DNA of 64,000 nucleotides from Rhizopus sp. PT2906 (GCA_025529335.1 JAMYHX010000106.1:1-64000), one strand, 5' to 3'. Numbered from the stretch's first letter, positions 10,415 through 22,369 are shown. A program made the numbers and translations. Notes: generated from the letters alone by a model not told the origin.

Positions 10415-11155
10415 ATTATTTCTAAAAAAAGATATAACTTTTTACTTAAAAAGAATCTTTAGTTTTTTGTGTATATTAGGTTGTAGTTGTATTCAGTTGA
10501 ATGAATAATAATAAAAAAATGCACATTTTAGTTTACCATCTAGTCACTTTGTCTCTCTGTCTGTTTTTTTTTTGGGGGGTTAATCTGGTTGTTGTTGCCC
10601 AGGTCGTACTTAATATGTTGCATTGACAATGGTTGAGTTGATATTAACAATGCGAAAGACCATTTATAACAAAGGAGTAGAGGCACAATTCAGACTAACC
10701 GATTTAAGACGCTTATCGCAGCTTAATCTACTGCGGTTGGAAATACACCACTACAACAATATATATGTCGTCTTTAAGAATGCTTTTCATATCATCTCAC
10801 GAGCTACTAATGATAGGGGATGCTAGTTCAAGAGTGGGACTATATAGTATAGGTAATGATGAATGTGCCTCCTTTTAACTGTTTCTGCGCCTGAAACAAA
10901 TATCTTTTGTGAAATTAGCTTCTTTTAGTGTTATCTCAGACTAACTAAACTGTCACAAGCCCAAACAAGTAACAGTTTAGCAAATATATATATATAATAC
11001 AACATGGAGAGAGAGAAAAAATGATCAAAGTGTTATGGCATTCTTCGTGCTGAGCAAAACCTAATATATCAACCTTGTTATCCTACAAATACGAGCTTTC
11101 TAGTGTAAAGAGCCACTGACAGCAATTAAAAGAACTAATAGGCGATATTATAATT
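10415..11155. other. Intergenic, nothing recognised
   Basis: AT-rich sequence downstream of the GPI-protein gene. A short open stretch at 10629-10826 shows no motif and no codon signal I would trust. Confidence 0.5.
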
Positions 11156-11160
11156 TGATC

Positions 11161-11433
11161 CTAATGACCTGTTTGTTTATGTGAAATAACGTCTGGAAAG
11201 AAGAGCTGATATGCAAAATCTCTTTTTTCAGATATTTTGAATCTATCGTTAGGATTCAACATGAACTTTTTGGAATCAATCAACTTTTCTCCTGAAAAAG
11301 GTCGAGTATACGAAGCTGTGAAGGGAGTAAATGATTGCTGAGAACTCGAGTTGACGATGTTCTTAACACAATATATCCTAGCAATATACTCCTTAGTGTT
11401 GCTTCTTTTCGGTATCTTATCTCTTTTTACCAA
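11161..11433 (-). pseudogene. Fragment of unknown coding sequence
   Basis: Ninety open codons without an ATG at the upstream end. The end reads KKFMLNPNDRFKISEKRDFA and continues to a stop. A second fragment on the same strand at 13893-14195 contains the similar IVLNPSDKYI, so both may come from one repeated family. Family not recognised. Confidence 0.3.
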
Positions 11434-11913
11434 TCAATGTAGCAATTTCTTTGACCTAAACCGATAAAAATTTTCCTTTTGTCTTCATTTGATTCGCTAT
11501 AGAGAATAGCTAACGACGTCATATGTTGATTTTTGTTACTCCTTTAATGTTTACAATTGCTCAAGTAGTTTGATCTTTATGCTCTCTCTCTCTAACTTAT
11601 AAAGGAAAGAGCAAGAGAGGTTATTGGCAAAGAATTAAGAGTCGGAACTGCTGTTACACCAGCCGTTCAGCACCCTCGGGTATGAAATAGATCAAAATAG
11701 TAAAATTCATAATGAAGTAATCTTGGAGTATATTTATTAACCGATAATGATAGTAATAATAATAGTAGTAACAATAATAATGAATAAAAGTAGTAATGAT
11801 TGTAGTAAAAGAAGGTCTATTGTAAGAGTCGAATGATAACAAAATGCCGTTATAAAAAATGAGTTGACCGGTAAAGGGTTTATGCGGGTATCTTGGTCGT
11901 ACAATGCGATGGT

Positions 11914-12183
11914 TTATGCGCCAGTATTAGTTGGATCAACACCATGCAAAAGACTGAATTTGCCACCCATAGGATCATAATAATGACCAAGAACATCGGG
12001 AGTATTACCACAACGAGTAGGATCACGAATGAATCCAGTATTGATTACGATAGAAGCAGGACGAGAACCATCAGCACTATAGATCGATGCGGCAGGTGTA
12101 TTGTTGTTTGTAGTAACTTCTTCGTCTTTAGTAGTAGAGAATGTCTTCTTGAAGAACTTGGATAAATGGCTTGAGAGACCCAT
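11914..12183 (-). CDS. Small conserved-looking protein, unknown function
   Basis: Intronless 89-aa ORF with a clean ATG and a TATA box 70 bp upstream (12253-12262). The N-terminus (GLSSHLSKFFKKTF) is a possible amphipathic or membrane-surface helix with Gly at position 2, so N-myristoylation is conceivable but untested. The middle is Thr/Asn-rich. The C-terminal third (RDPTRCGNTPDVLGHYYDPM) looks constrained and may be the functional part. No family recognised. Confidence 0.6.
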   Translation of the reverse strand: MGLSSHLSKFFKKTFSTTKDEEVTTNNNTPAASIYSADGSRPASIVINTGFIRDPTRCGNTPDVLGHYYDPMGGKFSLLHGVDPTNTGA

Positions 12184-12252
12184 GGTTGTTTATATTAAAG
12201 AAAAGATGCAAAGGATGATGAATAACAATAGAAAAAAAAAAGGGGAGCTCTC

Positions 12253-12262
12253 CTTTTATATA
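12253..12262 (-). promoter_or_regulatory. TATA box of the 89-aa protein gene
   Basis: Minus strand reads TATATAAAAG, about 70 bp before the start codon. Confidence 0.55.
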
Positions 12263-12269
12263 TAATTTG

Positions 12270-13890
12270 ATCTGTCAAAACGGTTATCCGCAAATTCCGT
12301 CTTTTTCCTTTTATTAATTTTGATTGGTCAAAACGTATATCCGGTATCATAGTAAACAACACCTTCTGTTCGGAAGGGATTGGCGGTTTAAAGGTTTTGT
12401 CGCAAATCAAAACAGTTGATAACAAGGAGGGCTTTGTTTATCATTTTCAAAATAGAATGAGTCATACTTGTTCTTTTTACTCTAGCAAAATGTAATAGTT
12501 TGTCTTGATTTTAAAGTGGTCATAAAATAGGATTAGAACAAATCTAGTGCATCTTTGTCTTTTTTTTTGTCGTCGTCATCTTTCCCCCTGTCAACATGTG
12601 ATTGACGATACGTTGATCATTGTACAAATAAAAGTCGCCTTTATTGATTTTATAGTACTTCACAAGACTTTTTTTATATTTATTGACTAGAACGCTTTTG
12701 GAAATCTCTTTAATATTGACAAGGAATATACGTTACAAAAATCCATCTTGGTGGTCTACTTGAAAAAAAAGCAAGTATAGATAGATGAACTAGGCTTAAC
12801 AAGTGTAAACGTACTAAACTCTAAATAGGGTCTGGGCGCTCAGTTGTAAGTAGTTAATCTCTTTATGTTTAGATATAAGAGTTTAGTAGTTTAGCACATC
12901 AATGTATTTTAATAAAGGTCTTGTGTCGGATCACTTGTTTTCTTCATCTCTCCTGATTTCATCATTTGCGTCCGATATCCGGGATTAGTAAGAGCAAAAG
13001 GACACGTTTTTCGGAAAAAATGATTGGCGCATTTTTGAAGAAAGGAGATTAGCGGTAATGATACAATATGTCCAAATTTCTTTTCCTTCTTCTACCGCTG
13101 ACCTTGGGGCTAATACCTTCTTTATTTACTTTGTTAGATATATGTCGGGTAATGCACGGACACGGACACACTTAAACCACTACCGAAATGAGACGTAAAG
13201 GCTCTGGACCAATCAAAGTGGCAGTGAAGTGGCTTGATAACCACCAGAGGTTGATTCTCTTTTTAAAGAGGGATGTCTTGCTAAAATGCTATAGTTTGAC
13301 TCTATATAAGACACCAGAATAGAGCGAATATTCAAAGCAGCATTTACATCCCTTTGCCATACCTATTATTACTCATTAAAACTATTACTCTTATCATTTA
13401 CACTGCACTTACGATATCACGGTCATTTGCGGCTGGACACAAGTGACAGTGCTTCAACCGATACATGACCGGAGGATAGCCTTCAGATAAAGTTTAGTAA
13501 TAGCCCTACTATATGACTTTATGCGCAATTCTACTTACTGCTGGGTTCTCTTTGTGAACACTCCGATGTTCGACAAACGATCCTCTTGTTATCGTCCAAA
13601 CATCGTAGAGAAGCATTTTTTTCTCCTCTCAGACGAACTTTCTTTTTCCTTTTGAACATAAAAAAAGTTAAAGCTATTTAATGTTACAAATACAATGATC
13701 TGCTTACTTGTGATTGCAAACAAGCTTTTGTCTTTCATATTTGTTCATTACGCTTGTTTTTATCGTCTGTTACTTTTCTATACAAATGAGCCCAAAACTT
13801 GGGCGTCATAATCAACGGAAAGTCACTGCTAGAAAACCCATTTTCAATTCATTTGCTCACTATAAAAAGACCAAAGTTCATTGCATCTGC
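12270..13890. other. Gene-poor intergenic stretch
   Basis: About 1.6 kb. A plus-strand TATATAAG at 13301-13308 is followed by a pyrimidine-rich leader-like sequence but no ORF of note, so a non-coding transcript is possible. An ORF at 13714-13902 does not start with ATG and shows no motif. Confidence 0.45.
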
Positions 13891-13892
13891 TC

Positions 13893-14195
13893 TCAAGATT
13901 GAGAACTCTTCTGATACTTGTCGAAGCATTTGCTATGTATAAAAGTATAGTTATTTAATATCATCCATAACAGTAAGGTGCTTATGATTTTAGGTTTTAT
14001 TCTTACACGATATTCTTTATAGTCATTTTTTAATAAAGAAGATAGTTTGCATCTTCTCGAAATGTATTTATCTGAAGGATTTAGAACAATATCTTTTATA
14101 GTTTTTTGTTTTTTAGGTAATGGAAGAGGGTTTGTAGAGGATAAAGCTCTTTTACCTACACAGATTATTAGTAATTCATGTAAGATGTAGTACAT
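13893..14195 (-). pseudogene. Fragment of unknown coding sequence
   Basis: An open stretch of 100 codons on the minus strand with a basic, Lys-rich composition. It includes LPLPKKQKTIKDIVLNPSDK. It resembles the fragment at 11161-11433 in the phrase (I/F)(V/M)LNP(S/N)D. No intact gene can be built here. Confidence 0.3.
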
Positions 14196-14519
14196 ATGAA
14201 CACTTTACGAGGCATGTTGATATTACGAATGAAAGAAAAAAGAAAGATGCGACAACAGTTTTTCTTTGTCGAATGCTTTGGACAACTTTTTTTTAACAAC
14301 ATAATTGTTGTATGTCAGAAAAACGATTAACTTTTATAAATTCTCTTATCAAGCTTGCAGGGATATAAATTAAAGCAGAACAAGTACGAATTAGAGATAT
14401 GTTGACAGAATTTGATATCATAATGATGCTCTTATATTAGACAAAGAGGTTTATATGTACAGGAACCTTCAAATGGTTTATTAAAGAAAAAAAGTGATTG
14501 TGGAAAATTATACATCAAG

Positions 14520-15660
14520 AGTCGAATGAAGCTAGAGGAAGACCACGAGCTGGATATCTTTGGAAAACCTTGTATGATTGCCATCCCACATGGAACAAGC
14601 GACTATATTGGCTTTGCAGTAAAGGAGCAAGAAGATCAGATACCAGCTAGTCATTACCTAAGTAAAGGCGACGATGTAGGAAAGTAGCAGAGCTGTATAC
14701 TAGAAAGATCGACCATTTCATTCAAAAATTCAGTATATACCCAGCATTCATGCTTTATTTTAAAAATTATTATTAGAGCACGAACGCGTCTTTAAGTGGA
14801 CCAGAGCCTACCAAATACAGATTTTCACCAATATGGAAACCAACAACTATATTGAGAGTTGGCATAACCAATTGAAGCCGAATTACTTGCAAAGAAAAAG
14901 AAAAAGAAGGCTGGATCGATTAATCTTTATCCTGGTTGATGATGTTCATGTCGATTTTATGCACAATACCGCAAGGATGGCTGCTAACATCGGACGTATG
15001 AGCTCAGAGACTAGAGGGGCAAGAAAGAGAATGATTGCAGCAGAAGAGATCAATGAGCTGTCATTAGAAGATATGGTGCAGAAAGTGTATATCGAAGAAG
15101 TAGTTTGCTATATTGTCAAGTCTTTCACGACAGAAGTTGTATACAATGTATCAATTGAGCAAGGAATGATGACTGCATGCAATTATATAGACTTCCAAGA
15201 AATAGGCGTGCCTGTAAGCATATGTATTTGGTTTATCGCTTCGATAAAAGCTGTGTGGTTTACAGCCAAGATAGATTGTCACGACAATAAGAGAAATGCT
15301 ACAGTGTACTTACGGCATTACCTAGAAATCGACTCTAGCTTGAGGGTTCATACGATGGGTGAGACAGCACTTATCCAGAATACTGTAGAGAATGATCATA
15401 GTGAAGCAGCTACTGATAGCTCTGATGTGCTTCAATCAGAAGTACCATCTGAAGATGGTACCAAAACAGGGTGTGGATCATGATAGACAGACTGTTTGAT
15501 CTAATGGATGACGTAAAAGTGTTAAGGGCATGCCTTTATCTTGCCCCCCTCTCTGAACTTTAAAATTTGGAGTGGCTGACTTGTATGGCTTAGAAATATT
15601 TTCATACAAGTAAATCGTCCAACTCTCTATAGATGTAATCCATATCGCTGTGCTTCCTTG
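14520..15660 (+). pseudogene. MULE-type transposase remnant
   Basis: Conserved end of a Mutator-like transposase. An upstream block reads GRPRAGYLWKTLYDCHPTW, then KIDHFIQKFSIYPAFMLYF, then in another frame EHERVFKWTRAYQIQIFTN, then from 14833 NNYIESWHNQLKPNYLQRKR. The longest open piece is 14833-15483. The frame breaks at about 14775 (TAG after a Tyr-Tyr, consistent with one lost base), and there are further stops near 14660-14690. After 15483 a further frame reads IDRLFDLMDDVKVLRACLYL before stops. So it is an immobile fossil. I did not identify terminal inverted repeats. Confidence 0.65.
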
Positions 15661-15790
15661 GGTCGGATTATTCATAAAATTCTATCACTGCAAGCAGCTC
15701 ACGCGAATCAATGATCTTCTCTTGGCCCGAATGAGAAATCTTTTGGTTGTAAGTTCTCTTTTCGTGGCAGAATACTAGTAAATGGCTACC

Positions 15791-15816
15791 AAAAAAAAAA
15801 AAAAAAAAAAAAAAAA
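15791..15816 (+). repeat. Poly-A tract, 26 bp
   Basis: Uninterrupted run of 26 A residues about 130 bp past the transposase remnant. It could be a microsatellite or an old poly-A tail; no target-site duplication is evident. Confidence 0.9.
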
Positions 15817-16554
15817 GATTCTAGATGTGGCGCTTGGGGTGCAGTGAGCATGTCGGTGGCGGGTAAATTAGAATGTTGAAGTTGTGACACCTTGTCTAGG
15901 ATTCGTAGCTTCACGTCTGTCGTTTTCTTTGGTTGGTTTTATCACGACTGTTTCAAATGATAGACTTGAACCAATTGAGATGCGACATACATTACCCAAA
16001 TAAAAAAAGATAATACTTTTCTTCTGTAGCCATTATCGATAGATCTTTACCTTAGGACACATTCAAGTAGTAATATCTGAGACGATGGGATCAAGAGTAG
16101 TGATCTATTTCTTATTTGAAAGCACTCTTTTGCATATATACATTCACATATATATATATATATATTGTATTATAAACATTGTTTAAATAACGAGTTCTTT
16201 AGAGAAATTAAATATGTATTATTTTCAGAAAAAAAGGTACATGTCGCGCGTTCAAAGAAGGATACCGATAGCCATTGACTCTGTCTGAACGCTGCACATT
16301 ATACAACATTATGATCGTGTTGAGTTATTACTTGAGCACAGTGTAGGAGAGCGCCATTCGATGAATATGACCCCAACTATCTACCATGAACACTTCATAT
16401 CAACTACAATCAACTCTTTTGACTAATATGTTTAACAAAGTGAAATATGCCTGAATAGGACACATTATGCGTTTAGAAGTTTGTTCCAAAAAAGGAAGAT
16501 CTATTGTGAATGGACACTTTAACAACTTGATTTTACATAAGCTGTTTTACCCGC

Positions 16555-16938
16555 TAGATTTCAAGATACGTTTAAACGGATTTTTATTTTTATTTATAAA
16601 TAATTAAAACCTCTAATGGGCGCACGATCGTAATATTACATCTTTTCCGCCCGAGGCAGATCATAGAGGAAGGATAGTGGTGACTAAAAAACCCTTTTGG
16701 GATCAAGGGTAAAAATGTTTTGGAAGGGGTGAATGGGGTCAAGTGTAAGATACACTAGTGAGAAGGAGAAGAGGGGAGCCATTCTAAGAGCCTTTGCCCG
16801 AGGTGAGTGGGCGGAGTAGGTGGAAGCTTAGCGTGAAAGAGGTAATCGAGTTCATATAGAATTTTGCATATAGTTGGCCAACAAATGGTCCACGAGAGCA
16901 CTGTGTTAGGAGAGCGAGGTTTTAGATTTCAAGATACG
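16555..16938 (+). repeat. 16-bp direct repeat pair, 368 bp apart
   Basis: The sequence TAGATTTCAAGATACG occurs at 16555-16570 and again at 16923-16938. Just before the second copy is GAGCACTGTGTTAGGAGAGCG, cut here to its essentials; a similar GAGCACAGTGTAGGAGAGCG lies near 16335-16355. This suggests a small degenerate repeat family. Confidence 0.6.
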
Positions 16939-17230
16939 CCCTTTTCAGAAATTATTCGCACACATTGCAAGATCAATAACAATTAAACACTCTATGCCTT
17001 TTTTATTGCTCAAAAGACAACATGTAATAATATATAAAATGAGCTTGATATTTTTGAGAAAAGATAAATGTGGTCGAGACTTTATACAAAATAAAAAGTT
17101 GTTAGAGAATTTGTTTAAATAGTCTGATATTGACTTCTTTGGCACTAAGATATGCTATATTCTTTACTCTTGTAAGAGACTGATAAGTAGTATTATAGAT
17201 CATAATCGAACCAGTACTGGTGCTAGCTGA

Positions 17231-17265
17231 GGATAGTTTGGTTCTTACCAAACTTGGTCCTATCC
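17231..17265. repeat. Inverted repeat, possible hairpin
   Basis: GTTTGGT (17236-17242), loop TCTT, ACCAAAC (17247-17253), flanked by GGATAG (17231-17236) and CTATCC (17260-17265). A nested stem of 7 bp plus about 5 bp with a 6-nt bulge on one side. Confidence 0.55.
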
Positions 17266-17968
17266 ATTCTCTTTCTTGCTCTCTTCTTTGCCCTCTTCTT
17301 CTTTCTCTTCTTTATCCGGGCCAGTTATCGCTAGCCCATCTACAGTACACTTCGGATAAGATATTCATAACCTCTTTTACATGTTTACTCACTTTTCTTG
17401 TCTATCTTTTTCTCTTATAAATCCTCTTCTTTATAATCTAAGTATTTAATATCAAATTAATAACTGAAATACTAATCATTTCTTTACTCGTCCTTTTGCT
17501 TCTGATAGGCTCTCTTTTGTTATTATTTGTTGTCTCATTTGTTGTCTGGAATTATCATTTTTCTATCAGTATGCGAGTAATTACTGAATAAAGTATATGC
17601 GTATATATGCATGATCTTCTCAGCTTAAGAGAAGTATTACACTTACAACACTCTAGATTATATATCTACTCTAGTAGTTAATATTGTAGCGGAAAGACTG
17701 GAGTTAATTGTAAAACAAGCAAGAGCGGGACGTGCACTGTAGCACAATATAATCAAGTACAGCTGATAGATGTTACATACCTATTATAAGAATGTAAGCG
17801 ATAAAAAACTTCTTAGATACTTCTTTTTTTTTCCTGCTACACATATCGATACAATCTATAGTCAGGTTTGTATTTTAGTGCACTTTATGAAAAAGAGACG
17901 TCTTTCCTAAAGAGGGTTACTGAAACTTCTAACAAGCAGTAGAAAAGAGAATAACAAAACAGAGAATC

Positions 17969-19185
17969 ATGACAGAGACAAAGCAAAGCGAGACAAATGA
18001 AAGTAATTCAAAGGACATAACCCTAAACTCCAAAAGAGAGTTTCACCAAGTCCAAACTTCAACCTACTGGTTACCAAAGGACGAAGAGGAACAATTTAGA
18101 TTAATGGCAGTAAGTTATTTGTATACTAATATTACTATTGCTCATACCTAAGTAGCAACATTCTGTTATTAAAGACTTGTTTGGAGGGTAAGCAAGGAGG
18201 ATGAAACCATTTGATGCCCTTTTTTGACACATGAACTCCTCTTTTTTTGTAGCAATATTCTAAGTAGTGTAACCAAGAATCTCGATTTCAACAAGGAGTT
18301 AACCGTATTGGATGTCGGATGTGGTTCAGGCGTGTGGCTTATGGTAAAACATAAAGAGAAATTATAGAGAGGTACACTGATACATCAAAGGACACGATAT
18401 GCGAATATCCAAAGTGCAAGTATTATGGTTGTGATATGGTGGATGTCATCAACCGAAAGCTTGCAAACTTCACTTTCAACATTGGAAACGTACTTCAGAG
18501 GCTCCCTTATCCGGACAATACATTTGATTTTGTTCATATGCGTCTTTTTGTCTTTGGCTTAAGAGAAGCTGAGTGGCCAAAAGCCATTAAAGAAGTTTTA
18601 CGTATTGTCAAACCAGGCGGTTTCATACAGTTTATAGAATCAGATACAGAAGTCAGATATACATCGCTTATAAGAAACTATCATAACTAAAGTATAATAT
18701 GTAGATACCAAACAAGAATGATGATGTTTTCTATGATACCGTAGTAGCAAGTACGTATACTCCCTTTACTATAGTACATTTCCTCTTGCTGACTAGTCTC
18801 TTTTTTTTAAAGTGCACAAAATTTGTAAAGAAAGAGGACAAACTCCTCTTATTGGCAGAAAGTTAGAAGGGTTGGTAAGAGAAGCTGATAATGCCAGAGT
18901 AGTAGAAGTAAAGTTTGCAACGCTCGATACTAGTAAGTCTTTAATAATTACGTATGATAAATAAGGCTAAACTAAATACCAATAGCCAGTAATTCAAGCA
19001 CAGCCAAGAGAATGGTCTGGAATTGGGTTGAACTTATAAAAGGAACAATGTCTTCTTATGGCCCTGCATTAGGACTCAAGGATGAAGCTGAACAAAAGAA
19101 ATATTTAAAGGAGTTTAGGTATTGTTTGGACAAGGTTCATGGAAGCTTTCAGGCATACGGGGTTGTCGCTCAAAAGACTCTGTAA
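17969..19185 (+). CDS. SAM-dependent methyltransferase (class I)
   Basis: Seven exons (17969-18109, 18156-18187, 18253-18343, 18370-18651, 18705-18750, 18813-18932, 18986-19185) keep phase to a 303-aa protein. Motif I is VLDVGCGSG at residues 76-84, followed by YYGCDMVDV (motif II region), then PYPDNTFDFVHMR and IVKPGGFIQFIESD (motif III). The N-terminal segment REFHQVQTSTYWLPKDEEE is typical of an expanded family of fungal methyltransferases of unknown substrate. The acceptor of exon 4 is the least certain junction. A decayed paralogue with identical early exon phases lies at about 32055-32362. Substrate unknown. Confidence 0.78.
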
Positions 19186-19189
19186 TAGC

Positions 19190-19700
19190 GTTAATAAACA
19201 TGAAAGTTTTGTCTATTGAAATTTACATTTGCTGGCCAAGATGGCTCGAGTTTACTTTCCTGCGCTCTGTACATAGTAGGCATGCACTGCTTACTAGTCG
19301 TTTACACAGCTGCATATGCGCTATGTCCATCAACATATCTCCTTATTTAGAAACACCATTGGAAACAAAGGCTTGTATAGTGTTTTGTGTCGTAGAACAA
19401 TGTCTGCTTATGACTGACATTGAGATAAACGATTGTAATCAGAATGAATAGCGCAAATTCATACATTATAGGATTACGTGCACACACTTTTAGTGGCAAG
19501 TCAAATTAAATAAAATCTCTTCTTTGAATATATATCATTACTTCTTTATATAAAAGGATACACTTCTTTAAAAGACATTCCTTCTTATGGTAAAAGCAGT
19601 ATCATAACCCAGATCATGAAATGAGCAATAATATCAGTATCAGGGACGAATTAAAAGTTTTCTTTATGAATTCAGGAACCATTAGTCAATCAAATCCTCA
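19190..19700. other. Intergenic, nothing recognised
   Basis: Downstream of the methyltransferase. The open stretch overlapping the last exon in another frame is a shadow of the gene. Confidence 0.5.
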
Positions 19701-19704
19701 GTAA

Positions 19705-20340
19705 TTATAATACACGCTTAGAATAATGGCTTGCCAGCAGTTTGATAGCAAAACTACCATACTTGAATAAACCAGCGATCGCTCTGATCATGATAAGAAG
19801 ATCAAACATCGCCTTATGATGATCGAAGCTTGTTTTACCCTTGAAAATTTCACCATACGATGAAGAAACTTCGAATAACAAGATTTCCGTTCCCAAGTCA
19901 CCCACAAGTATTTTTCCATCAGCATGGTACTTTAAGCGTTCATCTGTAATTCCTTAGCCTTGTAACTGGATAATCATGGCATTTAACTCCATTTCGCCTG
20001 GGTAAAACAACACATTACGACCATGTTGCTGAAGGAACTTGTTGTAGTTTCTCAATAGAGGATCGACAATATAGAACCGTAAGCATCCTTCTGATGACGA
20101 TAACGTTTTTCCGACACCTGTAAGTACTTCAAGACTATATTATTCTGTTTAGTTAGTTTACTCACGTCCTTTTTTTTTGATTTTTTGATTGAGAATAGGT
20201 AATACTGAAGAGATGAAACTTACATTAACGCTAAGGAATGGATGATCAATGATTTTTTAGCAGCACTGGTTGTGGTAACAACACTTCGTAAATTCTCGAT
20301 TCCATTTGTTGTATTCAACTTTGTTATTGTAAAAAAGCTA
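19705..20340 (-). pseudogene. Broken member of an expanded gene family
   Basis: Minus-strand pieces: about 20340-20226 with NTTNGIENLRSVVTTTSAAK, a donor GTAAGT, then from about 20117 an exon with SSSEGCLRFYIVDPLLRNYN and FYPGEMELNAMIIQLQG. An in-frame TAA follows, after which the frame stays open to 19705 with KYHADGKILVGDLGTEI and HHKAMFDLLIMIRAIAGLF. The in-frame stop and missing ends mark it as a pseudogene. From memory the second half resembles a hypothetical protein family repeated in Rhizopus/Mucor genomes; function unknown. Confidence 0.55.
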
Positions 20341-20700
20341 TTAAGTCTACAATATACGAATTAGATTCTTTTTATTAAGAAGAGCTGAATATTATTAAAT
20401 TAAGACGCGTACACGTTTTATAGGGGTAGAGAATCTATGGCTGCTATTTATATTAATGTGGTCAGTGTGATTATTTGTCAATGTTGTCAGTATGCTTATT
20501 CTTTTTCTTTTCAGATGCGATAGAGGGATGTAAAGTAGAATGTATGCTCTACTGTAAGATTATACTCGAGTTATTATAATGATTATCTCATCAAGCACGT
20601 CACCATTTTTGAATCCCTCAAGATCGATCTATATGTATATTATGCAGCACTAATATCGCTCAGCACATAAAAATTTATTATATCTTACCGCATCCGTTGT

Positions 20701-21262
20701 TTATGAAACTGCTGGCTGGAATGACGGGTCTACTACTTGTAATTCGATACTAATATCCTCGTCATTGAGACGTTCATACATGTCGGCTGGAAAAAGAGGA
20801 CGACATCGCAATTCTTTACCGCACCAAATGATATCGTGTTTTTCAGAACTAAAATTCGACACGCTTGTCAGTCTTTGAGCAAAAGCCTAGGTTTTGAATT
20901 ACCTTAAGAATGGAAGTGTAGCACGTTCTTGTAAACCTTTCAAGAGCTTCTTCCAGCCGATCCAAAAATCTTCCTCCTCTTCGCTACTCTCCTCAATGTC
21001 ACCACTTCCCTCTTGATAATCTTCCTCATCGGTACCTTTTACACGCGTTCGTTTACGACGTCCATTTTGCATCTCGTCTACTACTTCTTTGGCCATTTGG
21101 CTTTGCATACGTTTCTAAACAAATAGTCGAAGTTATTAGAATGGCTTTTTATTTTATTTTCTATTTTTTTTTTACCTTTTGAGCATCATATTCAATTTTA
21201 CTAGATGCAATGGTAGGTTTTGACTTCCAAAATTTACTGATTATCTGCTTACTTTTTGTTGT
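20701..21262 (-). pseudogene. 5'-truncated gene fragment, acidic protein
   Basis: Three exons join in phase (21262-21176, a middle exon starting about 21114 and ending 20912, then 20848-20701). The product begins ISKFWKSKPTIASSK, continues RMQSQMAKEVVDEMQNGRRK, an acidic Glu/Ser run, FWIGWKKLLKGLQE, and ends FPADMYERLNDEDISIE to a stop. No first exon with an ATG fits the phase, so the gene is truncated at its 5' end or its first exon escaped me. Family not identified with confidence. Confidence 0.5.
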
Positions 21263-21564
21263 CTATAGAAGTAATATTATTTTGTAAATGCGTTTATTTG
21301 TACCACTGGCAGACGCTAATTTGAATACTGTGTGTAGTTTTGTCTAACAGTGAAGTAGGTAATGAAACAATTAACAGAAGACTGTAGGAGACTGTTAATG
21401 TATCAACAACATTTTATGAATTGAGCGTGTAGACTAGTTCTTTTATCAATTGCTTGATCGTGTGGTTTATATTAACACTGCGAGTCAACTTATACTTCCA
21501 ACAAAAGATATACAAAAACAATGAAAACTACTTCTTTAAGTTCAAATGGGCTTACACTGACTTA

Positions 21565-22075
21565 TTCAGAACGAGAAGGTTGACTGTTGTAAGCTGGAGT
21601 TAGCAACATGATTAGATTGCATTTCGAAATGGGAGAGATCTGAACAGTGCAGATTTCATGAGTAGATTCAGGTACTCTAAACTTTGATGACGGTGAAGTC
21701 GGAGCCTGAATCAATGTGCGGCGAAACAGCATCTTTTCTCAACCTTCAAACAACTCTCTTTCACTCAATTCGTACCCATTTCTAACACGCTCAAAACCAC
21801 CAACGTTGCCAAATCATTCTCTATCTCTTCATAACAGCCAGAATTCATTATAACTTAAACAAGTACTCAGATGATCGCGTGATCAAAGATATGACCAAGG
21901 CGAATATTAACCTCCCATCACCACTTTATAATGTTTTTTACCGTCTGTAAACGAGTCATCTGTCTGAGCATCGTTTTTGCAACGATACCCGGAACAACGT
22001 GCTTGAGCATCAGATTAGTATTGTCATAAAGAGCTTTATTTCCTGAACGTGCACTGATAGTTGAGTTTTTTGTAC
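21565..22075 (-). pseudogene. Decayed coding segments, unknown family
   Basis: Two protein-like stretches on the minus strand. About 22075-21940 reads SARSGNKALYDNTNLMLKH then VVPGIVAKTMLRQMTR. About 21810-21565 reads GGFERVRNGYELSERELFEG, one in-frame TGA, then EKMLFRRTLIQAPTSPSSKF and so on to a stop. The frame is open for 80 codons apart from the single stop. Unrecognised, probably from the same group of repeated families as the neighbouring fragments. Confidence 0.4.
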
Positions 22076-22338
22076 AAGTTTAATGGGATAATGAATCTTC
22101 ATCGTATTCATTTACCATCTATTGATACACAGTGTTTAAATGCCATCACATTAAATGATCAGAAGGATGATCAACATGGACTATATTAAGAAAAAGCAGT
22201 CCAAAAAAGATAATATTCTGGTCAAGCTTCATAAACTATTACAAACATTAATACTATCATTTAATATAATACATGCTTTATCAAAGAAAGCAAAGCGCAT
22301 CGCTTTCTCTTTGCACATCTCTTGGAGACATCAGTTGA

Positions 22339-22341
<3 letters not shown>

Positions 22342-22369
<28 letters not shown>

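Larger units (their letters stand above)
15830..17960. other. Gene-free stretch with local repeats
   Basis: No supported gene in about 2.1 kb. Contains an (AT)n run near 16148-16165, a 16-bp exact direct repeat (16555-16570 and 16923-16938), a less AT-rich island at about 16620-16860 and an inverted repeat at 17231-17265. Confidence 0.55.

Noticed and set aside
15791..15816. Poly-A tract as the tail of a retroposon
   Set aside because: No target-site duplication or LINE-like ORF found upstream; the preceding remnant is a DNA transposon.
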